The position numbers and the translations under genes are program-made. A stretch of 64,000 nt of DNA, from positions 1 through 64,000 of the forward strand of contig NZ_CAMKGL010000001.1 of the NCBI RefSeq assembly GCF_946227985.1, in the 5' to 3' direction. Source of the DNA: Serratia quinivorans (GTDB lineage Bacteria; Pseudomonadota; Gammaproteobacteria; Enterobacterales; Enterobacteriaceae). The notes below the pieces were generated by a model. It saw only the letters and a list, made by a program, of their open reading frames with translations, was not told the origin of the DNA and did not search any database. Positions 1-7,008 of this stretch are shown here, in pieces; position 1 is the stretch's first letter; each line of letters starts with the position of its first letter.

Positions 1-88
1 GTGCACCCGGGTGGCCGGAATTTGCTTTTTGTACGGCGTCCATGCTGAGTGCGCGGATGGCGTTGGCAAGCTCTTTACGAGAGGACAT
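1..88 (-). CDS. tktB: transketolase, N-terminal fragment (tktB-like)
   Basis: Only the first 29 codons lie in the window; the gene runs off the left edge. The visible N-terminus begins [20 protein letters not shown] and continues into the NSGHPGA motif of the thiamine-diphosphate domain, which is diagnostic of transketolase. It transfers two-carbon ketol units in the non-oxidative pentose phosphate pathway in the cytoplasm. It starts 17 bp downstream of talA on the same strand, the talA-tktB order of E. coli, so the two are probably co-transcribed. The tktB rather than tktA name rests on this neighbourhood. Confidence 0.9.
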   Translation of the reverse strand, partial: MSSRKELANAIRALSMDAVQKANSGHPGA

Positions 89-105
89 GTTTTACTCCAG
101 TGTGA

Positions 106-1056
106 TTACAGTTCGGCGGCCAGCATATCTTCCAGCTTCTGCTGGTCAACGGCGAACAGGCGGATACCTTCGGCCAGTTTTTCAACCGCCATGGCGTCCT
201 GATTGTGCTGCCAACGGAATTCAGCCTCCGCCAGTGGGGCAGGCTGATGGAAACCTTCGGTGGATGGCGTCAATTTACGCTCGACCGGCTGCTGGCTTTG
301 CTTGAGCTGTTCCAGCAGGTTTGGTGCGATGGTCAGGCGATCGCAACCGGTCAGGGCCAGAATTTGCTCTACCTTGCGGAAGCTGGCACCCATGATCACC
401 GTCTGATAACGGTGCTGTTTGTAGTATTCATAAATGTTGCGCACTGATTTCACGCCAGGATCCTGCTCGGCATCGTAGTCAGCCGCAGGCTGTTTAGCCT
501 GATACCAGTCATAGATACGGCCAACGAAGGGTGAAATCAGGAACACGCCGGCTTCGGCACAGGCGCGGGCCTGGGCGAAAGAGAACAGCAGCGTCAGGTT
601 GGTATTGATGCCTTCTTTTTCAAGCTCCTCGGCGGCTTTGATGCCTTCCCAGGTAGAAGCCAACTTGATCAGAATGCGGGACTTATCAATACCCTGTTCC
701 TGATACATGCCAATCAGCTTGCGCGCCTTGGCCACGCACATACCGCGGTCGAAGGACAGGCGGGCATCCACTTCGGTGGAAATGCGGCCCGGTACGCTTT
801 TCAGGATTTCGACGCCGATGTTGACCGCCAGTTTGTCGCAGGCATTAATCAATTGGGTTTCTTTGCTGCCGCCTTGCTGGCGGGCATAGCTCAGGGCTTC
901 GAGGATCAGTGGCTTATACTGAGGCAGTGCAGCGGCCTTCAGGATCAGTGAAGGGTTGGTGGTGGCGTCTTGCGGTTCGAACTGGCGGATAGATTCGATA
1001 TCGCCGCTGTCGGCTACAACCGTTGTAAGCTGCTTGAGTGCATCGAGTTGATTCAT
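106..1056 (-). CDS. talA: transaldolase A
   Basis: This 316-residue protein matches the full length of enterobacterial TalA. Transaldolase moves a dihydroxyacetone unit between sedoheptulose 7-phosphate and glyceraldehyde 3-phosphate in the cytoplasm. The Schiff-base lysine is K131 in the motif [12 protein letters not shown], and the early DATTNPSL motif is also present. The start has an upstream AAGGAGC ribosome-binding site. tktB follows after 17 bp. In E. coli talA is divergent from maeB; here the chitinase cluster separates the two. Confidence 0.96.
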   Translation of the reverse strand: MNQLDALKQLTTVVADSGDIESIRQFEPQDATTNPSLILKAAALPQYKPLILEALSYARQQGGSKETQLINACDKLAVNIGVEILKSVPGRISTEVDARLSFDRGMCVAKARKLIGMYQEQGIDKSRILIKLASTWEGIKAAEELEKEGINTNLTLLFSFAQARACAEAGVFLISPFVGRIYDWYQAKQPAADYDAEQDPGVKSVRNIYEYYKQHRYQTVIMGASFRKVEQILALTGCDRLTIAPNLLEQLKQSQQPVERKLTPSTEGFHQPAPLAEAEFRWQHNQDAMAVEKLAEGIRLFAVDQQKLEDMLAAEL

Positions 1057-1290
1057 TTATAAGCTCCTTGACCAAACGTCAATGTAGGGAAATGAGAACG
1101 TTTTCCATCGTAGGCTGCACACACTGCATCAGAAGCCTGCCGATTAAAATGCGCTTTTTCTGATTGTTGCAATGGATAAGAACGATGGAACCCCACAAAA
1201 ACCAGGCGGGCCAGGGCTTTGCGGCCGCCGGACGGTGTTAAAAAAGCGGGGGGTTGATCAGAAAAACCAGGCTTATAGCGGAGACAGGCA

Positions 1291-1321
1291 ATAAAAAAGG
1301 GTTCAGCACCCGGCTGAACCC
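1291..1321 (-). terminator. intrinsic terminator of cbp21
   Basis: On the minus strand a perfect 9-bp stem (1299-1307 with 1313-1321, loop of 5) is followed by six T residues (1293-1298). It lies 20 bp past the cbp21 stop codon, so it ends that transcript before talA. Confidence 0.9.
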
Positions 1322-1341
1322 TGCGGTATTCCCCTTCCTTA

Positions 1342-1935
1342 TTATTTAGTCAAATTAACGTCAATTGCCTGATAGAAGGCATTGGCCGTATCTGCCACAT
1401 CCCACACGGCGAGGATCACGTGCGAACCACTACGGTCTGCCGGTATGTTGCAGTGGTGGGTGACCTGCGCAGCAGGGATCGCGCCGCCGTCGTTCTGTTG
1501 GCAGAACGGCGTCAGGTCAAATGACGCACGGGTCAGCGGCTGGGAGGCATCCCAGTTCGGTTTGGTAATGAAATAACGCCAGCTGGTGGTGCTATGGCGA
1601 GCCGTGAGCGTCCAGGTGAAGGAGTTGGCACCGGTGTGCAGGTTGATTTTATTCCAGCGGGTCGGGGTTTGCTGATCCAGTTCGAAGAAGGTGGATTTGT
1701 CGGCGCTGGCGATATGCCCATCTGCCGGACCGGCCTGTGGGAAGCCTTTCAGCCCTTCAACGCTTTGCGGTTCGTATTGCACGCTGCCGCACTGGGTATT
1801 GAGTTGCAGCTTGCACTGGTAAGAACGACTGGCCGGTGTTTCGACATAGCCGTGGGCGGCAGCCTGTTGCGATACGCCGAACAATGCGGCGCTCAGCAGA
1901 CCCAGGGACATGAGGGTACGGGAAGTATTGTTCAT
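1342..1935 (-). CDS. cbp21: chitin-binding lytic polysaccharide monooxygenase CBP21
   Basis: This 197-residue AA10 (formerly CBM33) protein is very close to S. marcescens CBP21. It oxidatively cleaves crystalline chitin outside the cell and makes it accessible to chitinases. Residues 1-27 are a Sec signal peptide ending in QQAAA. Cleavage exposes His28, which with His114 (TARHSTTSW) forms the copper-binding histidine brace. Four cysteines fit the family's two disulfides. The start is preceded by CAGGAGTGACTT. It is divergent from chiR, and a perfect 16-bp palindrome at 1975-1990 lies in its leader. Confidence 0.96.
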   Translation of the reverse strand: MNNTSRTLMSLGLLSAALFGVSQQAAAHGYVETPASRSYQCKLQLNTQCGSVQYEPQSVEGLKGFPQAGPADGHIASADKSTFFELDQQTPTRWNKINLHTGANSFTWTLTARHSTTSWRYFITKPNWDASQPLTRASFDLTPFCQQNDGGAIPAAQVTHHCNIPADRSGSHVILAVWDVADTANAFYQAIDVNLTK

Positions 1936-2340
1936 AAGTCACTCCTGACTGAAGTTGTATTGTAAGTTGGATTTATTTCACCGGTGAAATGAGAGGTTAT
2001 TAACGAAATTAAAAACATCATTCTTGGCGGCTTGTTTTATTTTTACTCTTAGTCTTGGTCGTCAGGATGGAATGTTTTATAGGCTATTAACTAAAATTAT
2101 TATGATGATTGCCTTTCGTTTCTTGGTTGAATTTATTTAAATACTGCTGTCTAAAAAAACGGCGTCATGATGAATTTTATTTAAAGGATTGATGAATGGT
2201 CTTTCAGATGGCGTTCTCCGATATGGAGTATATTGCTTGTGGTTTTACTTACTCTTGTGTGACTTGAACGACTTTTACGCGCCAACCACTTGGGAATTTA
2301 GTGTCAATTTTTTCTTATTTTATTTTAAAGAGGAATTTGT
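1936..2340. promoter_or_regulatory. cbp21-chiR divergent intergenic region
   Basis: This 405-bp AT-rich spacer separates the divergent cbp21 and chiR genes and should carry both promoters. No gene is visible in it. A perfect 16-bp palindrome, ATTTCACCGGTGAAAT, occupies 1975-1990, about 40 bp upstream of the cbp21 start codon, and is a candidate operator. An AGAGGAA ribosome-binding site stands before chiR. By analogy with LysR systems, ChiR may bind here; that is inference. Confidence 0.6.
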
Positions 2341-3282
2341 ATGACTAGATTATCCCTGGATGCGATTAAAATAATCAGCACCATAAAAAGTACCGGCTCT
2401 TTCTCAATGGCGGCGGAGGCATTGCATAAAACGCCTTCGGCGATATCCTATCGGGTATCCAATATTGAAAGTAAACTCTGCGTGAAACTTTTTCATCGTA
2501 ATGGCCCGATGATTACCCTGACAGATGAAGGGGAATTCTTGCTGCAGGAAGGCAGCTGGATTTTAAATGCGGTGCAGGATCTTGAGAGCAGGGTGAGAAA
2601 CATCCCAAAACTCGATAATAATATTCGCATCGTCGTCGATAATTTCTTTCCACTGGAAACTATCACCCAGGATATCCGTGACTATATCCAACACAGCCCG
2701 AATGCCAACATTGCGGTACAGCGTGAAGCGCTGAATGGCACCTGGGATGCTTTAAAGAACAACCGGGCGGATTTGATTATCGCCATCGGCCAGATCCCGG
2801 ACAGCGTGCAGGCCAAGACGCTGATGCTCGGCAAGTTGAACTTTGTGTTGTGCGTTTCACCTTCGCATCCCTTTGCGGCGCAGAAAAAACCGGTGGACAA
2901 AAACCAGCGGCTGAACGATATCGTGGTGGTGATAGCCGACAGCAGCCACGAGTTGCCCAAGCGCAATCACGGCACCATGCCGCTGCAGCGCCAATTGGTG
3001 GTGTGCGACGTCGAAAGCAAGCTGGCGCTCCTCAAGCGCGGCATTGGTCACGGCTTCCTGCCACCGGCGCTGATAGAAAAAGAGTTGGCGAGTGGTGAAC
3101 TGGTGACGGTACCGGTCGATATGCAAAAAGGTGACGAAATGATTTGGCTGGCCTGGCACCCGGCCAGCAAAGGCGCCGGATTTAGCTGGTGGCACGAACG
3201 GCTGACGCGCAAGAGCGACGTCTTTAGCCTGATGGGGCGTGAGGTGATACGTGATGGGGGTTACCCTTGGTGTAACAACTGA
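2341..3282 (+). CDS. chiR: LysR-type regulator of chitinase genes, ChiR
   Basis: This 313-residue LysR-family regulator has an N-terminal winged helix-turn-helix (about residues 15-60, with FSMAAEALHKTPSAISYRV) and a C-terminal effector-binding domain. In S. marcescens a LysR gene called chiR lies between cbp21 and chiB and is required for chitinase production. The same position and length support the name here. The start follows AGAGGAATTTGT. It converges with chiB across a shared terminator. The inducer-sensing domain gives no clue to the ligand, probably a chitin oligosaccharide signal. Confidence 0.88.
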   Translation: MTRLSLDAIKIISTIKSTGSFSMAAEALHKTPSAISYRVSNIESKLCVKLFHRNGPMITLTDEGEFLLQEGSWILNAVQDLESRVRNIPKLDNNIRIVVDNFFPLETITQDIRDYIQHSPNANIAVQREALNGTWDALKNNRADLIIAIGQIPDSVQAKTLMLGKLNFVLCVSPSHPFAAQKKPVDKNQRLNDIVVVIADSSHELPKRNHGTMPLQRQLVVCDVESKLALLKRGIGHGFLPPALIEKELASGELVTVPVDMQKGDEMIWLAWHPASKGAGFSWWHERLTRKSDVFSLMGREVIRDGGYPWCNN

Positions 3283-3310
3283 GGGAATTGACCACGAAGG
3301 GATGCGCAGT

Positions 3311-3344
3311 AAAAACCCCGTTGCCATCGGCCCCGGGGTTTTTT
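3311..3344. terminator. bidirectional terminator between chiR and chiB
   Basis: The arms AAAAACCCCG (3311-3320) and CGGGGTTTTT (3334-3343) form a 10-bp stem with A/T runs at both ends, so it can stop transcription from either side. It lies between the convergent chiR and chiB stop codons. Confidence 0.88.
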
Positions 3345-3361
3345 AATGCGTCAACCTGCCG

Positions 3362-4861
3362 TTATGCCACGCGGCCCACTTTCAACCAGGCGCTGTCCGA
3401 GCCGGGTACGGAAGTGATGAAGCCCCATTTGGTCTGCCAGACGTAGCCAAGATAAGACACCAGCGCCCCCTGGTTATAGGTGGTACCGGCCACGTAGGCC
3501 GGGGCGCTCATGATTGGCAAATTACCGGGGCCAACGCCGGTATAACGCAGGCCGGTGCCCATATCCAGTTGACTGTCATCGTAGTCCGCCGCGTTGAAAT
3601 AGCGGTCCAGCGACGCCAGCAGGTCACCGTTACGGTTATCCTGGCCCAGATGCCAGAACATCACGCCGCCCAGTTGCTGCTGCTTGATGTACTTCGCCTT
3701 GTACTTGAAGCTTTCGACGTCATCATAGGTAACGAACAGGCCATTGGCTGCGTGATACAGGTACGGCGTTTTGGTCTTGTCGTTCCACAGGCGCTGATAG
3801 CCGTAGTTGCCCAATAGCATTTGCTCGAGTTGGCGGTAGGAGGCGATGCGCGGATCCTTGTCGCGGACACATTCTTCGCAACCCACCAGCCAGTAGTCGG
3901 TGCCTGGGAACGGATCTTCCCCCGGCGTGCTGTGGCTGCTGTACTGGCCGCCGTTGCTGCTGCTGACGCCCTTGAACGCCCGGCCATAGAAGGGCACGCC
4001 CATGACGATCTTGTTGCTCGGCACGCCTTCCAGCATCAGATGCTGTTGCACCGCCGCATCTACCGTCAGGCTGAAGGGGCTTGGGAAGGCGCGGGTCAGT
4101 TCTTCCCAGCTCCAGCCCAGGTTGGCTTCACGCAGCGCGTTATAGAAGGTTGGCCCGGCGCTGTCGCCGAACAGTCCCGCCTGGTGATTGGTGATTTTCT
4201 CCCATGGGCCGGCCAGATCGTAGGTCATCAGGTTGATGTAATCGAGTGAGGCGACGATCTGCGGCAGTTTGCTGTAGTAACGCGACAGGAAGAAAGCGCC
4301 ACCGGCACCGGCAATAGTCAGTTGGTAAGGCAATGCCTGGCGGCCGTCAGCCAGGGTTTGCTGGTTCAGCAGGGTGCGGATCTCCTGCAGCGCGGCGACA
4401 AAACCGTCCACTTCACTGCTCTGCGGATACTCCCAGTCAATATCCACGCCGTCAAAGCCGTAGTCTTTCATAATGCGGACGCAGGATTGCGCGAATTTGA
4501 TACGCGCCGCCGGTGTTTTCACCGCGTTGACGTAGTTGGCATGGGAAACCCCCAGATCGTTGGAGTAATACCAGCCGCCGATGGAGAACATGATCCGCAG
4601 GCTGGGGTTGTGTGCCTTCAGCGCGGTTAACCGGCTGACCACGTCACGCGCTTTGGCGTCATTAGTGGCGGGATCCCAGGCACATTCCAGATTGGCGTTA
4701 ATGTCGAGGAACGAGAAATTAATGTGGGTCAGCTGTTTGGCTTTGGCCGGTGTGATGTTGGATACCGGGAAGGGCACGATTGAAGTATCAGACTCGGTAT
4801 AGTTATTAATTTGGTTGGTTGGAATGAAATAATAACCAATAACGGCTTTACGTTCGGACAT
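3362..4861 (-). CDS. chiB: chitinase B (GH18 exochitinase)
   Basis: This 499-residue protein equals the length of S. marcescens ChiB and is nearly identical along its length. It hydrolyses chitin processively to chitobiose. The GH18 motif DGVDIDWE carries the catalytic acid E144. A chitin-binding module (CBM5/12, with YNQGALVSYLGYVWQTKWG) occupies the last 50 residues. I chose the ATG at 4861 (MSERKAVIGYYF) because of a GGAG site just upstream; an in-frame start 42 bp earlier would add 14 unrelated residues. There is no Sec or Tat signal, consistent with export by the adjacent ChiWXYZ system. Confidence 0.96.
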   Translation of the reverse strand: MSERKAVIGYYFIPTNQINNYTESDTSIVPFPVSNITPAKAKQLTHINFSFLDINANLECAWDPATNDAKARDVVSRLTALKAHNPSLRIMFSIGGWYYSNDLGVSHANYVNAVKTPAARIKFAQSCVRIMKDYGFDGVDIDWEYPQSSEVDGFVAALQEIRTLLNQQTLADGRQALPYQLTIAGAGGAFFLSRYYSKLPQIVASLDYINLMTYDLAGPWEKITNHQAGLFGDSAGPTFYNALREANLGWSWEELTRAFPSPFSLTVDAAVQQHLMLEGVPSNKIVMGVPFYGRAFKGVSSSNGGQYSSHSTPGEDPFPGTDYWLVGCEECVRDKDPRIASYRQLEQMLLGNYGYQRLWNDKTKTPYLYHAANGLFVTYDDVESFKYKAKYIKQQQLGGVMFWHLGQDNRNGDLLASLDRYFNAADYDDSQLDMGTGLRYTGVGPGNLPIMSAPAYVAGTTYNQGALVSYLGYVWQTKWGFITSVPGSDSAWLKVGRVA

Positions 4862-5157
4862 GGTATTTCTCCAGGGTTGAGGTTTGTTGTTATTGAGAGC
4901 CATTCTCTCGCCGCTATTAATGTTTATTTTCCTGATAAAGAGAAGTCGAAATAAATCACAGTAAAGATGAATTTTTTATCGCTCGGCACCGTTATTTATC
5001 AGGGCTTGTTGTGCCATCGCTGAGCATGAATCAATTTGAACTTAGAGGCTGTATTTATTCATTTGCTTTGTTATAGCATCCTTAACTAGATTCTGAAGGT
5101 ACCGATATCCCACCGGCCGTGATTGGCAGTTAATTAAAATAAAATAGGAGTTCAGCT

Positions 5158-5484
5158 ATGTCCAGCTTAGAGCCAGACGCTGTTGGCTTAATTATCCAGC
5201 GAGCATGTGAATATCTACAGCCGGTGATGAATGCCATTTTGGCGGGCATCATGGCGTTATTGCACGGCGCTTACCGCAACGTAGGTATGCGGCGCCGACT
5301 GTTAAATGCCGGCATGTGCGCATTATTGGCCTGGACGGTACGCGATGCATTAGCGCTGACCGGGCTGGAATTAAAGTGGGCGAATCTTGCCAGCGTACTG
5401 ATTGGCTTTCTTGGGGCCGATTATATCAGCGCATTAATTAAAAGAATCATTGGAAAAAAAACGGGGCTTAAAAATGATAAATGA
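5158..5484 (+). CDS. chiW: ChiW, holin-like inner-membrane protein of chitinase secretion
   Basis: This 108-residue protein has three predicted hydrophobic segments (about 17-35, 45-62 and 72-90) and a basic C-terminus (IKRIIGKKTGLKNDK), the plan of a phage-type holin. In S. marcescens ChiW and the endopeptidase ChiX are needed to release chitinases that lack a usable signal peptide. It is the first gene of a four-gene overlapping operon and divergent from chiB. An AGGAG site lies 9 bp before the start. The holin call is from topology and context; sequence identity to phage holins cannot be judged by eye. Confidence 0.85.
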   Translation: MSSLEPDAVGLIIQRACEYLQPVMNAILAGIMALLHGAYRNVGMRRRLLNAGMCALLAWTVRDALALTGLELKWANLASVLIGFLGADYISALIKRIIGKKTGLKNDK

Positions 5485-5875
5485 AATTGAAGATATTCGG
5501 TTTACCGCGCGCAGTGAGGCGAATTTGGTGGGTGTTCATCCGGATCTGGTGCGGGTGATACGGCTGGCGTTGCAGTACTCGCTGGTGCCGTTTTCCATCA
5601 CCGAGGGGCTGCGTACCATGGCGCGTCAACGCGATCTGGTGCGGGGTGGTCAAAGCCAGACGCTGAAAAGTCGCCATTTAACCGGTCACGCGGTGGACGT
5701 GGTGGCCATGCCGGCGGGCGTGGTGTCGTGGGAATGGGACTATTACGCGCAAATCGCGGTGGCGGTGCGCCGTGCGGCACGCGAATGTGCGGTTAACGTT
5801 GAGTGGGGGGGCGAATGGAAAACGCTGAAGGACGGGCCACACTTCCAGCTTTCCTTCAGGGATTACCCGGTATGA
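5474..5875 (+). CDS. chiX: ChiX, peptidoglycan L-Ala-D-Glu endopeptidase of chitinase secretion
   Basis: This 133-residue enzyme has the fold signature of M15 (VanY/phage endolysin) metallopeptidases. The zinc ligands are visible as H68 and D75 in SRHLTGHAVD, and H123 in GPHFQL. It cuts the peptide stem of peptidoglycan; in S. marcescens ChiX is an L-Ala-D-Glu endopeptidase essential for chitinase release. The start chosen is ATG 5474 (MINEIED), which overlaps the end of chiW by 11 bp. An in-frame start 24 bp upstream is less likely. There is no signal peptide, so it needs ChiW to reach the wall. Confidence 0.9.
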   Translation: MINEIEDIRFTARSEANLVGVHPDLVRVIRLALQYSLVPFSITEGLRTMARQRDLVRGGQSQTLKSRHLTGHAVDVVAMPAGVVSWEWDYYAQIAVAVRRAARECAVNVEWGGEWKTLKDGPHFQLSFRDYPV

Positions 5876-6255
5876 GCGCCTGGTTAAGCCGGTTGGCGCA
5901 GGGGGGATTGTTACTGCTGCTGTTGGCAGCCATCTGCCTGGCCGCTTATAGCTCGCTGTTGTCGCATCGGCTGGAACGGGTGCGACAGCAGGCGAGCGAA
6001 CAGCAAAAGACCCTGGCGCAACAGGCGGGGTTGATTACCACGCTGCAAACCCAGGATGCCCAGAACCGGGCATTGATGGTGGCTCAACGGCAGCAGGAAC
6101 AGCAGTTGCGTCAGCAAAGCGACGTTTACCAGAGGAAATACCGTGAAGCGATTAAAAATGACGCCTGTGCTGGGCAGCCTATGCCTGGCGCTGTTATTGA
6201 GCTCCTGCGCCCAACCCCCACAGGCAGCAGCGCCGGTGGTGCTGTTGCCCCCTGA
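5872..6255 (+). CDS. chiY: ChiY, Rz-like inner-membrane spanin subunit
   Basis: This 127-residue protein has one N-terminal membrane segment (about 12-32, rich in Leu and Ala) followed by a Gln/Arg-rich coiled coil (about 38-95), the i-spanin architecture of phage Rz. Its ATG overlaps the chiX stop (ATGA at 5872-5875). The 3' end holds the start of chiZ in another frame, exactly as in phage Rz/Rz1 pairs. With ChiZ it is expected to bridge inner and outer membranes and help release chitinases. Assignment rests on architecture and on the known ChiWXYZ order. Confidence 0.85.
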   Translation: MSAWLSRLAQGGLLLLLLAAICLAAYSSLLSHRLERVRQQASEQQKTLAQQAGLITTLQTQDAQNRALMVAQRQQEQQLRQQSDVYQRKYREAIKNDACAGQPMPGAVIELLRPTPTGSSAGGAVAP

Positions 6256-6409
6256 GTCGGTGTTTACCCCGTGCGAGCAGCCGCAGTTGCTGGGTAACAC
6301 CTGGGGCGATGCGCTGAGTTACACGCTGGCACTACAAACCTCGTTACAAATTTGCGCAGGCCGGGTGGCGACGCTCAATGCCTGGCGAGCCCAACTGCCG
6401 TCGCACTGA
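6143..6409 (+). CDS. chiZ: ChiZ, Rz1-like outer-membrane lipoprotein (spanin partner)
   Basis: This 88-residue lipoprotein has signal peptide residues 1-21 and a lipobox LLSSC with Cys22. A proline-rich segment follows, the usual composition of Rz1 o-spanins. It begins inside chiY, overlapping 113 bp in a different frame. It is the last gene of chiWXYZ and is followed by a terminator at 6559. The protein is longer than many Rz1 proteins, with a C-terminal part containing two further cysteines. Confidence 0.82.
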   Translation: MKRLKMTPVLGSLCLALLLSSCAQPPQAAAPVVLLPPESVFTPCEQPQLLGNTWGDALSYTLALQTSLQICAGRVATLNAWRAQLPSH

Positions 6410-6558
6410 CGGTATTCAGACTACTGATGATGCCCGATATTAGGGAGAGCGTGCCGAAGGGGTCGTAGCAGCCTTGGCTGCCGGAGCGCCCCTCGGTGCG
6501 CTAGGCCCGGGTATCTCGAGCTAAAAAACAACTTTGTTATCAAACTCACTATCAGTCG

Positions 6559-6577
6559 CACTGACGGCAGTGTTTTT
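6559..6577 (+). terminator. intrinsic terminator of chiWXYZ
   Basis: A 5-bp stem CACTG/CAGTG (6559-6563 and 6568-6572, loop ACGG) is followed by TTTTTCTTTT. A longer alternative pairing upstream (CACT...AGTG from 6547) may strengthen it. It sits 150 bp past chiZ. Confidence 0.7.
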
Positions 6578-6679
6578 CTTTTCCCTCCTGTGGTACTTCT
6601 TTTTTTACTTTTAAAAAACTATTTCGATCAAGGTTATGGCCCGCTTCAAAGTTTGTGACGTTTCTCTCACTATACTTAA

Positions 6680-6946
6680 AGGCTGTGCCCTGCCATTGTA
6701 CGTGAGCGCCGCTGGCGGTCATTTGGACGCGCAGCAAGGCGCGGGTCGTGAGGTTTGGTGGGCCAAATAAGCGACTCGTAACACAGATGCGCGTTCAAAT
6801 GGCCCCAGCCCTTCGGGTCGCGCCCCAAAAGCCCGTACTCCGCGTTGTCGGGTTTGAACATAGGCCCGCTATGCTCTGCTCCCTCTGCCTTGATTACGGG
6901 CTTTTGGGTCTGCGACGGCGCCACGGACAATGACAGGACGCAGCCT
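6680..6946. repeat. 267-bp element with terminal inverted repeats and two internal hairpins
   Basis: The ends, 6680-6711 and 6916-6946, are inverted repeats with about five differences in 31 positions. Inside are two long hairpins in series: a 14-bp stem with one mismatch (6720-6733 with 6788-6801) and a perfect 14-bp stem (6824-6837 with 6895-6908). The whole would fold as a three-way junction. It could be a MITE-like repeat or a structured RNA. No transposase is present. Confidence 0.6.
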
Positions 6947-7008
6947 CATAGCCTTAAAGGTTTACAAGTCTTACCTCAACATAAAAGCAAAAAGCATAGG
7001 AACCCATA

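Larger units (their letters stand above)
6410..7008. other. chiZ-maeB intergenic region
   Basis: This 599-bp spacer has two parts. From 6410 to 6577 lies the chiWXYZ 3' end: a GC-rich imperfect hairpin (6454-6496), a 13-bp direct repeat (6400-6412 and 6555-6567) and a terminator. From 6680 to 6946 lies a 267-bp structured element described separately. An 84-codon minus-strand open frame (6676-6930) covers the element, but I see no ribosome-binding site or recognisable family. The maeB promoter is not obvious. Confidence 0.6.

Noticed and set aside
5158-6409. Reading chiWXYZ as a prophage lysis cassette
   Set aside because: No other phage genes flank it, and it sits with cbp21, chiR and chiB exactly as the known Serratia secretion cluster.
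6652-6672. CRP-like site TGTGA...TCACT upstream of maeB
   Set aside because: The half-sites are 8 bp apart instead of 6, so it does not fit the CRP operator.
6676-6930. 84-codon minus-strand frame across the structured element
   Set aside because: No ribosome-binding site and no recognised domain; its extent coincides with an inverted-repeat element, so I treat it as non-coding with low certainty.
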